From assembly GCA_029580855.1 (NCBI GenBank), contig JAKPQH010000193.1:1-40057 (forward strand): a DNA stretch of 40,057 nt, given 5' to 3'. The translations under genes were made by a program, and so were the position numbers. Numbering within the stretch: the stretch's first letter is position 1; every line of letters starts with the position of its first letter. The notes beneath the pieces were generated by a model. It was not told the DNA's origin. It was given only the letters and a program-made list of their open reading frames with translations, and did no database searches. The stretch is from a bacterium. GTDB lineage: Bacteria > Methylomirabilota > Methylomirabilia > Methylomirabilales > 2-02-FULL-66-22. Of the stretch, positions 1-9,797 are shown piece after piece.

Positions 1-54
1 CCAGCGGACCCGGTCCAGGGAGGTGGGATGGGCAGGCACCGTTGCGGCGCTCAT
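1..54 (-). CDS. Partial gene, N-terminal 18 codons only
   Basis: An ATG at 54-52 on the minus strand opens a frame that stays open to the window edge. It is preceded by a strong AGGAGGA ribosome binding site at 67-61 with 6 nt spacing. The visible peptide begins MSAATVPAHPTSLDRVRW and continues outside the window. Eighteen residues are too few to assign a family. The good Shine-Dalgarno sequence is the only reason to call it a gene. It lies just beyond the right end of the IS200-like element and is transcribed away from it. Confidence 0.45.
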   Translation of the reverse strand, partial: MSAATVPAHPTSLDRVRW

Positions 55-140
55 CAGCTGTCCTCCTATTCTTGGTGAGGTGACAGTTGACGATACCAAG
101 CGGCTCAGCGGAAGTCATGCAGGCGTGCCGAAAGGACACG

Positions 141-655
141 AACAACTACCGCCTAGAAGGCGGTAGGTTCGGGCGGTCGTCGATTCGAAATCGACGGTCG
201 TCCGGGACCGGCTCCCCTTCTTGGTCCGCGATGGACTTTGTGATCATCGCCTCCGTGATGGTGCCCGAGGTGACCGCGACATAGCCTCGGGCCCACAGGT
301 GCCGACCCCAGAACTGCCGGCGGAGGTGGGCGAATTCCTGCAGCAGCATGCGCGAGCTGCTCCCTTTCAGCCACGGGGCAATCATGCTGATACTCTGGTG
401 CGGACGCTAGGCGAGCAGGAGGTGAACCTGGTCGCGTGCGACCTTCCCCTCCAGGATTGCGCGTTCCTGCTCCATGGCACTTTGGCGGAGGAGATCGCGC
501 ACCCGGAGGGCCACCGGTCCCACAAGTACCGGTTTCCGATACTTCGGGACCCAGACTCGGTGGGTCTTGCAGTCTGTTTTGGTATGCGGTCCGATCCGGT
601 CGTTGCGCACGCGACCATACTACCACGCCCTGTGCTTCGCCTGACGGCGAGGGTT
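141..655 (-). mobile_element. Degenerate IS200/IS605-family insertion sequence
   Basis: A single-gene element consisting of a tnpA relic flanked by subterminal hairpins, as in IS200/IS605 elements, which lack terminal inverted repeats. Downstream of tnpA, a perfect 8-bp stem (146-153 with 159-166, 5-nt loop) overlaps the tnpA stop and fits the right-end hairpin. Upstream, an imperfect 7-bp stem (635-641 with 646-652, 4-nt loop) fits the left-end hairpin. Exact tips cannot be fixed without a related copy, so the coordinates are approximate. No accompanying tnpB is present in the window. The element is almost certainly immobile on its own because the transposase is broken. Confidence 0.6.
146..610 (-). 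pseudogene. tnpA: IS200-type Y1 transposase TnpA, inactivated
   Basis: Homology to the HUH/Y1 transposase of IS200/IS605 runs the whole length (154 residues plus an internal stop). Visible family features are the N-terminal HRVWVPKYRKPVL block, the region around the metal-binding HUH motif, the SISMIAPWLKGSSSR helix, and the C-terminal ITEAMITK segment that normally carries the nucleophilic tyrosine. Three lesions are visible. The HUH motif reads Q61-V62-H63 instead of HVH (CAG for CAC). Codon 68 is an in-frame TAG at 409-407, after which homology continues in the same frame. The expected catalytic Tyr near residue 126 is Ser (TCC for TAC). Each is explicable by one base change. There is no frameshift. 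The call is secure; whether the peptide is ever made is unknown. Confidence 0.85.
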
Positions 656-656
656 T

Positions 657-1061
657 TCACCATCCCCGATGCGGAGAATAATAGACATTATGAACAACTC
701 GTATCCCGTTCGGGTCTCCCAAGTCGGCCGCTCGCTTATACCACTCAAACGCTTCTCTGCCCTGTTGCATGAATTCTAGGTAGCTGCCCACATTGACAGC
801 GACTTCTCGATCTCCTTGGATCGCTAGCTTCTTGCATTCGTTCAACCATCGCGCAATCATGGGGTAGGTTCCCTTGCACTGGTTGGCAAGGGTCGTCGGT
901 GAAGGTACTTTCTCTCTTGGTAGTAACACTCGTTGCGCTGTGGTGCTTCTTTTTGGGATACCAGGCCCACTGATGTGCGAAGGATCAGCGGAAACGTACC
1001 CGTCAAAGTTGGCGACAGCGAAAGCGAAGAAGAGCATTCCGAAAAATCTCGCAACATTCAT
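657..1061 (-). CDS. Small secreted Sel1-repeat protein
   Basis: A 134-aa protein. The ATG at 1061 is chosen because GGAG lies about 10 nt upstream and because translation then starts a clear signal peptide (MNVARFFGMLFFAFAVANF, followed by GYVSA). An upstream in-frame ATG at 1169 has no such support. The C-terminal third holds one Sel1/TPR-like unit (EAFEWYKRAADLGDPNGI). Sel1 repeats mediate protein-protein contacts, so an exported adaptor role is possible, but no partner is evident. Local base composition is noticeably more AT-rich than the backbone, which fits an acquired gene. It sits between the IS relic and the unrecognised 246-aa gene, on the same strand as both. Confidence 0.6.
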   Translation of the reverse strand: MNVARFFGMLFFAFAVANFDGYVSADPSHISGPGIPKRSTTAQRVLLPREKVPSPTTLANQCKGTYPMIARWLNECKKLAIQGDREVAVNVGSYLEFMQQGREAFEWYKRAADLGDPNGIRVVHNVYYSPHRGW

Positions 1062-1259
1062 GGTTGCCAATCTCCGAGTGATCGCGGCGTCTTCCATCAG
1101 CATCAAATGCGCACGATGAACAAGAGGCTCCGCGCGCTCCATAAGGACCCAGATGATCTCCGCATACACCTATCGGCGCCTAGGATCGCATCGATCACGG
1201 TCTTGTGATTTCCAATGATTAGTCTATCGTTTCTATACAGCGCGTGACTCTTTCCGAGA

Positions 1260-2000
1260 CTATTCTGGCGCGGACGGGAAAAAGCACTCGCAGGTCTTGC
1301 CGGACAATCCCACGGCATAGAACCGATCGAAGTTCAGGGGCAGGGGTGCAACCTGCTCATCCACGAAGGCCCGCAACCAAGGCACGTCCTTGTCCGAGTC
1401 GAACCATTGCCAATCGTCAAACGCGATGAGCAGGACATAGCCAGGCCCGTATCGTGGTGGCTTGTGAGGCTTACCGGCCTTGCCTTCGGCTGCACTTTTG
1501 ATCCTCTCGCACGTGCGCCGCAGTAACTCCGAATGGGCTACCGCTTCGCCTTCAACCTTGATCGCGTGCCCACGCCGTTCGTTGCCAGATGCAGTGACAG
1601 GTCCCCACACGCTGACGTGCCCATGTTCGACGAAATATTTCATGCGGAGGTACTCTTGGCGGTCTGTCGCTGCTGAGGTGATCTCGACTCGGATTTCGCT
1701 CGGCGGCTCCATTTTATAGTCGACGACAAAGGCGTCGTAATCCCTGTTGTCCAGCGTAAACACGCACTTCACATCAGAGCGATCCCCGTACACGTGCGCG
1801 GCCCATCGACTGAATGGGAAGGCTTCTTCGTGGAAAGCCTGTGACAGGCCTCGGCGAAGCAACACCCACTCTCTCGCTTCCCTACATCCCGCAAAGAGGT
1901 GACACTTCGCATCAACCCAACAAAATAGCTCTTTAGGAGTTCTGGGCTCTCGAAGCTCGGCTGCGGTTAGGAGTGAGGTGGGGTCAAATGCTTTCATCAC
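1260..2000 (-). CDS. Unrecognised 246-aa protein, possibly nuclease-like
   Basis: A GTG at 2000 (or the adjoining ATG at 1997) follows TAGGAG with 9-12 nt spacing, a convincing start. I do not recognise the family. The protein is soluble with no signal peptide or membrane segment. Features seen: an aromatic, basic N-terminal half (EAREWVLLRRGLSQAFHEEAFPFSRWA); a central acidic/beta stretch (YDAFVVDYK, then IRVEITSA) that could fit a PD-(D/E)xK-type core but lacks an obvious complete motif; and a C-terminal strand GYVLLIAFDDWQWFD. It starts about 50 nt downstream of the DUF499-like remnant on the same strand, so it may be a surviving member of the same defence-type island. The nuclease idea is speculative. 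Confidence 0.6.
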   Translation of the reverse strand: MMKAFDPTSLLTAAELREPRTPKELFCWVDAKCHLFAGCREAREWVLLRRGLSQAFHEEAFPFSRWAAHVYGDRSDVKCVFTLDNRDYDAFVVDYKMEPPSEIRVEITSAATDRQEYLRMKYFVEHGHVSVWGPVTASGNERRGHAIKVEGEAVAHSELLRRTCERIKSAAEGKAGKPHKPPRYGPGYVLLIAFDDWQWFDSDKDVPWLRAFVDEQVAPLPLNFDRFYAVGLSGKTCECFFPSAPE

Positions 2001-2050
2001 GCTTTGTGTCTCCTACCACACATCCTAGCTCTCCTCCCAGCGGAGCCTTC

Positions 2051-2171
2051 CTACGTCTCCTCGAACCCATGCGTCTTGAACTTCAGCGTCCGACAGTTCT
2101 CGGTGACCGTTCGCACGACGTTCTCGGGCGCTCCGTCCGGGATGTGGGCCTGGATCTCCAGCAGGTGACGT
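2051..2171 (-). pseudogene. C-terminal remnant of a DUF499-type ATPase
   Basis: About 40 codons ending in TAG at 2053-2051. The reading frame gives LLEIQAHIPDGAPENVV, then RTVTENCRTLKF, then a GFEE end. From memory this closely matches the C-terminus of DUF499-type AAA ATPases, which occur in defence islands with DUF1156 and SNF2-helicase proteins. The frame has no start of its own. It abuts, in a different frame, the N-terminus of a helicase-like protein, so the rest of the gene was deleted. A profile search is needed to confirm the family. Confidence 0.55.
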
Positions 2172-2247
2172 CCACAATCGTCACCGGACCATCAGGGTGA
2201 AGGCCCTTGAGTTGAGCGCCACAGGTCAGATCTTCGAGGTGAGCCAT
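2167..2247 (-). pseudogene. N-terminal remnant of an SNF2-type helicase
   Basis: From the ATG at 2247 (preceded by GAGGGG) about 27 codons read MAHLEDLTCGAQLKGL then HPDGPVTIVDV. This resembles the conserved N-terminus of large SNF2/DEAD-type helicases from defence islands, which characteristically begin with a LEDLxPGxxVxGLxPDGPVTVV-like block. After about residue 27 the homology stops and the downstream DNA continues in another frame with the DUF499-like C-terminus. The original start and ribosome binding site are kept, so a short nonsense peptide could still be made. The assignment relies on recalled family resemblance. Confidence 0.5.
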
Positions 2248-2274
2248 GTTGACCCCTCGCCTACCAGTGAAGGA

Positions 2275-2397
2275 TCAACTCAGACAAAAAGAACGCGGAT
2301 CCCCCGAGGGGAACCGGTGATTCGTAATGCTCCAGGTCGCTTCAAGGTCAGCCGCGTCAACCTCCAGCGCCGGAGCGTACTTGAAGGTAAAAGTCAA
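2275..2397 (-). other. Short open frame of unknown status (40 codons)
   Basis: A TTG at 2397 directly after an AAAAGG stretch opens a 40-codon frame (LTFTFKYAPALEVDAADLEA at its start) ending in TGA at 2277-2275. Its composition looks protein-like and it lies directly upstream of the helicase remnant on the same strand, so it may be another island fragment. I cannot place it in a family. The rest of 2398-2674 shows no convincing gene on either strand. Confidence 0.25.
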
Positions 2398-2674
2398 CCT
2401 TTTATACCAGACCGCAGCGAGACGCGCAAACAAATGACGGCAGCATGTCTAGAAAGCCGCCATGCGCCTGATCATGACGGCAGGCAGGGCGGGCAACTTC
2501 ATTCACGTGTCAGGATCAGTTCACGGAGCAAGAGCGGTAGGCGGGACGGGGAGATCGGGGCCAACGGACCTCTCGGGCATCACTATTCAACACACGAATT
2601 CACCAGCGTACCGGCCCAAAAACCGGAACACACGTCTCTCAACGCCAGAACCCCTGCATAACTTGTTGGATTAT

Positions 2675-2748
2675 TGGAGCGGGTAGCGGGGATCGAACCC
2701 GCATCCCAGGCTTGGGAAGCCTGTGCCCTACCATTGGACGATACCCGC
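2675..2748 (-). tRNA. tRNA-Gly (CCC)
   Basis: The minus strand folds as a complete cloverleaf. The 7-bp acceptor stem is GCGGGTA (2748-2742) with TACCCGC (2685-2679). The anticodon loop is TTCCCAA closed by a 5-bp stem, giving anticodon CCC. The T-arm contains GGTTCGATCC. The discriminator is U and the CCA end is encoded (2677-2675), so the gene is 74 nt. It reads GGG glycine codons. Its 3' end faces the accessory patch at 1-2.6 kb, the orientation expected if the tRNA served as an integration target. No integrase or repeated tRNA 3' end is visible in the window. Confidence 0.95.
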
Positions 2749-2759
2749 AGGCGAGGATC

Positions 2760-2788
2760 TACCTACCAGATTGCCGGCCGGCTGTCAA
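2760..2788 (-). promoter_or_regulatory. Putative sigma-70 promoter of tRNA-Gly
   Basis: On the minus strand a perfect TTGACA (2788-2783) is followed after 17 nt by TAGGTA (2765-2760), a weak -10. Transcription would begin just upstream of the tRNA 5' end at 2748. The -35 match and the spacing are the support. The poor -10 limits confidence. Confidence 0.45.
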
Positions 2789-2993
2789 TAGCGGGTTGCG
2801 GAAAAGAGCCGACGTGCGGGCGCCCTTCGCTTCGAAGGATGGGCGCCCGCGCGCTGCGAGCGGCCCGTGTCGAGCGCGCCCCGGGCGGATCCGGGGCACA
2901 TCCGGAGCTGCGCGAGCGGCCCGGGAAGAGGGGGGCGTCGCTACTTGGGATTTTTGGCGGCGTGATTGTTCGGGCGTGGCGGGTTGGCGACGG

Positions 2994-3674
2994 TCATTCC
3001 CGGGCCCGCGAGCGCACCCGTTTGGCGTGCGCGCACATCCGGGACAGCGGGCACTTGGCGCATGCCGGGCGATGGGCGGTGCAGACCTCGCGGCCGTGCT
3101 CCACCAGGTGCACGTGAAGCGCGTGGCAGTCGCGGGGCCGGACCTGCGACTCCAGAAACGCCTGGGCCTTTTCGGGAGTCGGTTGACTGTCGAGCAGACC
3201 CAGACGACGGCAGACGCGAAACACGTGGGTGTCCACCGGAAACGCGGGGCGCCCCAGACCGAACAGGAGGACGCAGGCGGTGGTCTTGCCCCCCACGCCC
3301 TTGAATCGTCCCAGGTACGCGCGCACCTCGTCATCCGACAGGTCCCGGAGAAAGCTGAGATCGAAGTGGCCCTGCGCCTTCCAGATCTCCTCCAGCAGAG
3401 CCTTGATACGAACGGCCTTGATGTTGGCGAGGCCGCCCGAACGGATGGCCGCGATGAGATCCTTGAGCGACGCGTCCCGGACGGCGTCCCACGTGCGAAA
3501 TCGCCGACGCAGGTTCGTGTATGCGCGCTCGCAGTTCGCCGCCGTGGTGTTCTGAGAGAGAAGGGTGTGAATGAGGGAGTCGAGCGGATTGTCCCAGCGT
3601 CGTTCCGGCTGGCGCGCGCCGTAGGTCTTCCGCAGGATCGAGACGATGCGGGCGAGTTTCCCGGCAGAAGGCAT
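2994..3674 (-). CDS. nth: Endonuclease III (DNA glycosylase/AP lyase)
   Basis: Base-excision-repair enzyme that removes oxidised pyrimidines and nicks the resulting abasic site. The 226-aa protein is of normal family length. The helix-hairpin-helix reads FKGVGGKTTACVLLF and contains the Schiff-base lysine. The following FPVDTHVFRV supplies the catalytic aspartate. The C-terminal cluster ligands C-x6-C-x2-C-x5-C (CTAHRPACAKCPLSRMC) are intact, so a [4Fe-4S] cluster is expected. The gene is transcribed divergently from the secreted GATase1-like gene at 3856 and has its own putative promoter. Confidence 0.92.
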   Translation of the reverse strand: MPSAGKLARIVSILRKTYGARQPERRWDNPLDSLIHTLLSQNTTAANCERAYTNLRRRFRTWDAVRDASLKDLIAAIRSGGLANIKAVRIKALLEEIWKAQGHFDLSFLRDLSDDEVRAYLGRFKGVGGKTTACVLLFGLGRPAFPVDTHVFRVCRRLGLLDSQPTPEKAQAFLESQVRPRDCHALHVHLVEHGREVCTAHRPACAKCPLSRMCAHAKRVRSRARE

Positions 3675-3701
3675 GGACCCCCCGGTCGTGACGCGAGGGC
3701 T

Positions 3702-3730
3702 ACGCTAGCGACGGGGTCGGGGAAAGTCAA
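3702..3730 (-). promoter_or_regulatory. Putative sigma-70 promoter of nth
   Basis: Minus strand TTGACT (3730-3725) and TAGCGT (3707-3702) with a 17-nt spacer, placed 28 nt before the nth start codon. The -35 matches 5 of 6 positions; the -10 is weak. Confidence 0.4.
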
Positions 3731-3762
3731 CGCGAAAAAGGTCGGGGGTCGCTCCCTCGACC

Positions 3763-3791
3763 TTTACTTCGCCTCCGCCGTTCTGTATAGT
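3763..3791 (+). promoter_or_regulatory. Putative sigma-70 promoter of the GATase1-like gene
   Basis: TTTACT (3763-3768), a 17-nt spacer and TATAGT (3786-3791, 5 of 6 matches to the consensus). Transcription would begin near 3798, about 58 nt before the start codon at 3856. It lies back to back with the nth promoter. Confidence 0.5.
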
Positions 3792-3855
3792 TCCCCCGTG
3801 TCCGCACAACGCGGTGCGCCTCATGATGCGCCCACACCACAAAAGGGGAAATCCT

Positions 3856-4569
3856 ATGCGAAATCGTCTCGCCGTCGTGGCCGGATTGCTCCTGGCCATC
3901 GGATGGGCGTCCCTGGCGCACCCGGGTCAACCTTCCCGAACGATCCTCGTCCTGGGCGACGCCGCGTACATCACCGATGCCGACATCCGGCAGGCGGCCG
4001 GCGTGCCGGTCAGTCGCGACCCGGCCACGCCGCTCCAGGACGTCGCCGTTCTCGTTCTGGCCAACATCGCCTTCCCTTCGTTGCCGCACCCGATCCAGAA
4101 GGGGCTCGTGGATTTTGTGAACGGCGGCGGCTCCGTGCTCATCACGGGGGGCGCGCAGTCGTTCGGAAGCGGCGGCTACAAGGCCGTGGCTCCGATCATC
4201 CCCTTCGAGATCCGCTCGGATAGCGACTGGCGATTCATCACATTCCGCTCCCCCGTTGCCCTGCAACCCGGCCACCCCATCTTGGCGGGTGTGACCTTTA
4301 TCACCGTGGGAACCATCAACGACATGAACCCGCGCCCGGGCGCGGTGGAGATCCTGCAGTCGCCGGGGGGCGGGGGGGCTGGCATGCGCGTCGGAGGGGG
4401 CCATGTCGGAGGAGGGAGTTTTCTCTTCCCGCTCATCGCCGAGGTCGCGGTCGGCGCCGGGCGGGTCATCGGCATTGCCTTCGACCTGAACGACTTCGCC
4501 GGCATGCCGGACCGGGACCTCTTCGTGCGGAACACGCTTACGTATCTCCTGGCCGCCTCGCGTCGCTAA
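3856..4569 (+). CDS. Secreted protein with GATase1-like fold
   Basis: A 237-aa protein. The ATG at 3856 is preferred over the upstream in-frame ATGs because it follows a GGGGA ribosome binding site and begins a signal peptide (MRNRLAVVAGLLLAIGWASLA). The mature part resembles the glutamine-amidotransferase-like domain found in many uncharacterised exported or membrane proteins: DVAVLVLANIAFPSLP, then LVDFVNGGGSVLITGG, then SFGSGGY. No nucleophilic Cys is visible at the usual turn, which reads TGGAQS, so it is probably a binding or structural version of the fold. A glycine-rich loop occurs around residues 170-190. It converges on the DUF1015 gene. The fold assignment is moderate; the function is unknown. 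Confidence 0.7.
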   Translation: MRNRLAVVAGLLLAIGWASLAHPGQPSRTILVLGDAAYITDADIRQAAGVPVSRDPATPLQDVAVLVLANIAFPSLPHPIQKGLVDFVNGGGSVLITGGAQSFGSGGYKAVAPIIPFEIRSDSDWRFITFRSPVALQPGHPILAGVTFITVGTINDMNPRPGAVEILQSPGGGGAGMRVGGGHVGGGSFLFPLIAEVAVGAGRVIGIAFDLNDFAGMPDRDLFVRNTLTYLLAASRR

Positions 4570-4730
4570 GCCGTTGGCAACGAATTCCTTGACCGGAGAA
4601 ATTCTGAAACGGCCGACGGGGCCGCAACAAAACGACAGCAGATAGGCACGCGATTTCGTGACGGCTCCGGCCCGCGGCGGCGGAGGCGTGGCTCGATCGG
4701 ACCGGAACACACCGGGGTCGTCGGAGGCGG

Positions 4731-6089
<1,359 letters not shown>

Positions 6090-6148
6090 ACCTGCGCCCG
6101 GGGGAGCGAATTCGGGTCACGCGACTTGCGCGACCTCAGGAGGTTGAC

Positions 6149-6838
6149 ATGACGCACGATTTCCGCCGCACCCGCGCCACCCTACTCGGCGGCCACGGGC
6201 GTGTCAAGGGAAAAGCCGGCCGCCTCACCCTCCTCGTCCTGGCCGCGGGGGCGGGGCTGGCGGCGTGCACCCAGCCGGCGCTGGTCCCCGACGTTCCGGG
6301 AGGAGTCGGACCCATCCTCCAGGAAGTGCCGGGGTTGCAGGTCGCCGTGGAGACCGGCGCCTGGAACGCCAGACCCAGCAGCCTTCCCGACGCCGTCCTG
6401 CCGCTGCTCGTCACGGTCAGCAACACCGGAGACCGGTCGGTCGCCGTGGCGCGGCACGACTTCGCGCTCCTCGACCAGGCCAATCGGCAGTACTCCTCTA
6501 TTCATCCCGCGGACGTGGCGGCCATGTTCGGCGGCGGCGGCGGATCCGGCGTCGCCGTTTCGCCGTCCGTCGGGTTCGGGGGCTCGTCGGGGGGATGGGG
6601 AAACCGCTCCTTTGTCGGCGGCGGCCTGGGTGTCACCTTTGGGTCGTGGGGGAACGATGTCCGGGACATCATCCCGCTGGCGCTGGCGGAAGGACCCATC
6701 CAGCCCGGCGCGACGGTGCGCGGCTTCCTATATTTCGCGCGCCCGGCTCCCGACAACCGGGAAGTGCGCCTGGTCGCCTCCTTCCCGGACTTGCCGGGAG
6801 CGCCGCGCATGGAGTTCCGGTTCCGCCGCGCCGGATGA
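6149..6838 (+). CDS. Predicted lipoprotein
   Basis: A 229-aa exported lipoprotein. The ATG at 6149 follows a perfect AGGAGG with 5-nt spacing. After a basic n-region (RVKGKAGR), the hydrophobic stretch LTLLVLAAGAGLAAC ends in an LAAC lipobox, so the mature protein should start at that Cys. The mature part has an immunoglobulin-like beta pattern (LPLLVTVSNTGDRSVAV, then HDFALLDQANRQYS), as in DUF4352-type extracellular domains. A Gly/Ser-rich loop of roughly 45 residues precedes a final beta stretch. Function is unknown. It may be co-transcribed with the phosphofructokinase 150 nt downstream, although a TATGAT element lies between them at 6912. Confidence 0.7.
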   Translation: MTHDFRRTRATLLGGHGRVKGKAGRLTLLVLAAGAGLAACTQPALVPDVPGGVGPILQEVPGLQVAVETGAWNARPSSLPDAVLPLLVTVSNTGDRSVAVARHDFALLDQANRQYSSIHPADVAAMFGGGGGSGVAVSPSVGFGGSSGGWGNRSFVGGGLGVTFGSWGNDVRDIIPLALAEGPIQPGATVRGFLYFARPAPDNREVRLVASFPDLPGAPRMEFRFRRAG

Positions 6839-6991
6839 CGTTCGGGCCCGCGGCGCGCGGGGTCTCCCGCGGCCTCGTGCCGGGCTTTCCCCTTTACGCG
6901 CGTTCCGCGGGTATGATAGAAATACGTGCGCGTTTCGCATGCGCGAAGGGGCAATCTGCGGCTTTTCGCTGCCGCCCGTGAGGAGGATCGA

Positions 6992-8215
6992 ATGGCGCTC
7001 GTCGGGAAAGTGGTGGTCGCCCAGGGGGGCGGCCCAACGGCCGTAATCAACCAGTCGCTCGTCGGTGTCGTGCTCGAATCGCGCAAGTTCCCGCAGGTCA
7101 CCAGCGTGTACGGGGCCATCAACGGGGTCCGGGGCATCATCAACGAGGAGTTCGTGGATCTCACCCAGGAAACCACCAACAACTTGGAGCAGGTCGCCGT
7201 CACCCCCTCCTCCGCGCTGGGGTCCACCCGCGACAAGCCGGATCAGAGGTACTGCCAGGAGATTTTCCGCGTCCTGAAAGCCCACGACGTGCGGTACTTC
7301 TTCTATATCGGCGGGAACGACTCGGCCGACACCGTGCATATCGTGAACGCGCAGGCGGAGCTCGCCAACTACGATTTCCGCGCCATTCACATCCCCAAGA
7401 CCATCGACAACGACCTCGTGGTGAACGATCACACGCCCGGGTACGGGTCGGCCGCGCGCTTCGTGACCCAGGCCTTCATCGGCGCGAACCTGGACAACCG
7501 CGCCCTCCCCGGGGTCTATATCGCTGTCATCATGGGGCGGCACGCCGGCTTCCTCACGGCGGCATCCTCCGTCGCGCGCAAGTACCCCGACGACGGTCCG
7601 CATCTGATCTACCTTCCCGAGCGACCGTTCGACCCGGACCGGTTCGTGGGGGACGTCAAGGCCGTGTACGACAGGTTCGGCCGCTGCGTCGTCGCCGCCT
7701 CCGAGGGTATCCAGGACGCGCGGGGCACGCCGATCCTGACCAAGTCCTTGGAGATGTTGGAGAAGGATGCCCACGGCAACGTGCAGTTGTCCGGCACCGG
7801 CGCCCTGGGCGACCTGCTGGCCGACATGGTCCGGAGGAAGCTCAACATCAAGCGGGTGCGATCGGACACCTTCGGCTATCTCCAGCGCTCGTTTTTCGGG
7901 TGCGTGTCGGACGTCGACCAGCACGAGGCGCGGGAGGTCGGCGAGAAGGCCGCCCAGTTCTCCATCTGGCACAACCAGGACGGCTCCATCACCATCCAGC
8001 GGACGGGGGAGTATTCGGTCGACTACCGGCTCGTGCCGCTGCGCGAGGTCGCCGGCAAGACGCGGCACATGCCGGACGAGTTCATCAACGAAGTCGGCAA
8101 CAACGTGACCGACGCCTTCCGGTATTACTGCCGGCCGCTCCTGGGCTCCGGGCTCCACTCCGCCCATCGGCTGCGGGCCCCGAAGGTGTCCAAGCTCCTG
8201 GCAAGACCGGAATAG
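6992..8215 (+). CDS. 6-phosphofructokinase, predicted PPi-dependent
   Basis: Cytoplasmic glycolytic/gluconeogenic enzyme of the PfkA superfamily, 407 aa. The ATG at 6992 has AGGAGG 5 nt upstream. The N-terminal nucleotide/PPi loop is VVAQGGGPTAVINQS. The phosphate-donor motif is GGNDS rather than the GGDGS of ATP enzymes. The catalytic motif is PKTIDNDL, with Lys where ATP enzymes have Gly. MGRHAGFLTAAS is the fructose-6-phosphate-binding segment. Asp at the second donor-motif position together with the Lys point to pyrophosphate as phosphoryl donor, which would make the step reversible. The Asn at the first motif position (usually Asp) occurs in some related bacterial sequences. There is no glycolytic neighbour in the window. 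Confidence 0.88.
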   Translation: MALVGKVVVAQGGGPTAVINQSLVGVVLESRKFPQVTSVYGAINGVRGIINEEFVDLTQETTNNLEQVAVTPSSALGSTRDKPDQRYCQEIFRVLKAHDVRYFFYIGGNDSADTVHIVNAQAELANYDFRAIHIPKTIDNDLVVNDHTPGYGSAARFVTQAFIGANLDNRALPGVYIAVIMGRHAGFLTAASSVARKYPDDGPHLIYLPERPFDPDRFVGDVKAVYDRFGRCVVAASEGIQDARGTPILTKSLEMLEKDAHGNVQLSGTGALGDLLADMVRRKLNIKRVRSDTFGYLQRSFFGCVSDVDQHEAREVGEKAAQFSIWHNQDGSITIQRTGEYSVDYRLVPLREVAGKTRHMPDEFINEVGNNVTDAFRYYCRPLLGSGLHSAHRLRAPKVSKLLARPE

Positions 8216-8271
8216 CCCGGCGGGGAACGCCGCGGCCGGGGTGACGGCCGCGGTGGACGAGCGGTGCCGGC

Positions 8272-8286
8272 TGGCACGGTGTTTTC
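8272..8286 (+). promoter_or_regulatory. Imperfect sigma-54-type (-24/-12) promoter
   Basis: TGGCACG (8272-8278), 4 nt, then TTTC (8283-8286). This matches the TGGCACG-N4-TTGC consensus with a perfect -24 and one mismatch in the -12. That mismatch hits the normally invariant G of GC, so activity is doubtful. It lies about 50 nt upstream of a sigma-54 activator gene. A separate TACAAT at 8323-8328 could be a sigma-70 -10 element giving a leaderless transcript from the ATG at 8335. Confidence 0.3.
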
Positions 8287-8334
8287 GGTGCGGCCGGGCC
8301 TCCAGCGCGACGCAGTCTGGAGTACAATCCGATC

Positions 8335-9711
<1,377 letters not shown>

Positions 9712-9797
9712 AAGCCCGACCGCGACGGGGGCCCGCCACCCCCGAGGACGGGGCGGACCCGCCGCCATCGCCGTCGCTGCGCCTGCCGACTCGCCGA

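Noticed and set aside
1..2670. Direct repeat of the tRNA-Gly 3' end (att site)
   Set aside because: No copy of the tRNA 3' sequence was found to its left within the window, so an attachment site cannot be claimed.
6912..6917. TATGAT as a promoter -10 for the phosphofructokinase gene
   Set aside because: No -35 element at a suitable distance; too weak to list as a feature.
8230..8252. GC-rich hairpin (CGCGGCCG...CGGCCGCG) after the phosphofructokinase gene as a terminator
   Set aside because: The stem is good but no T-tract follows, so an intrinsic terminator is not supported.
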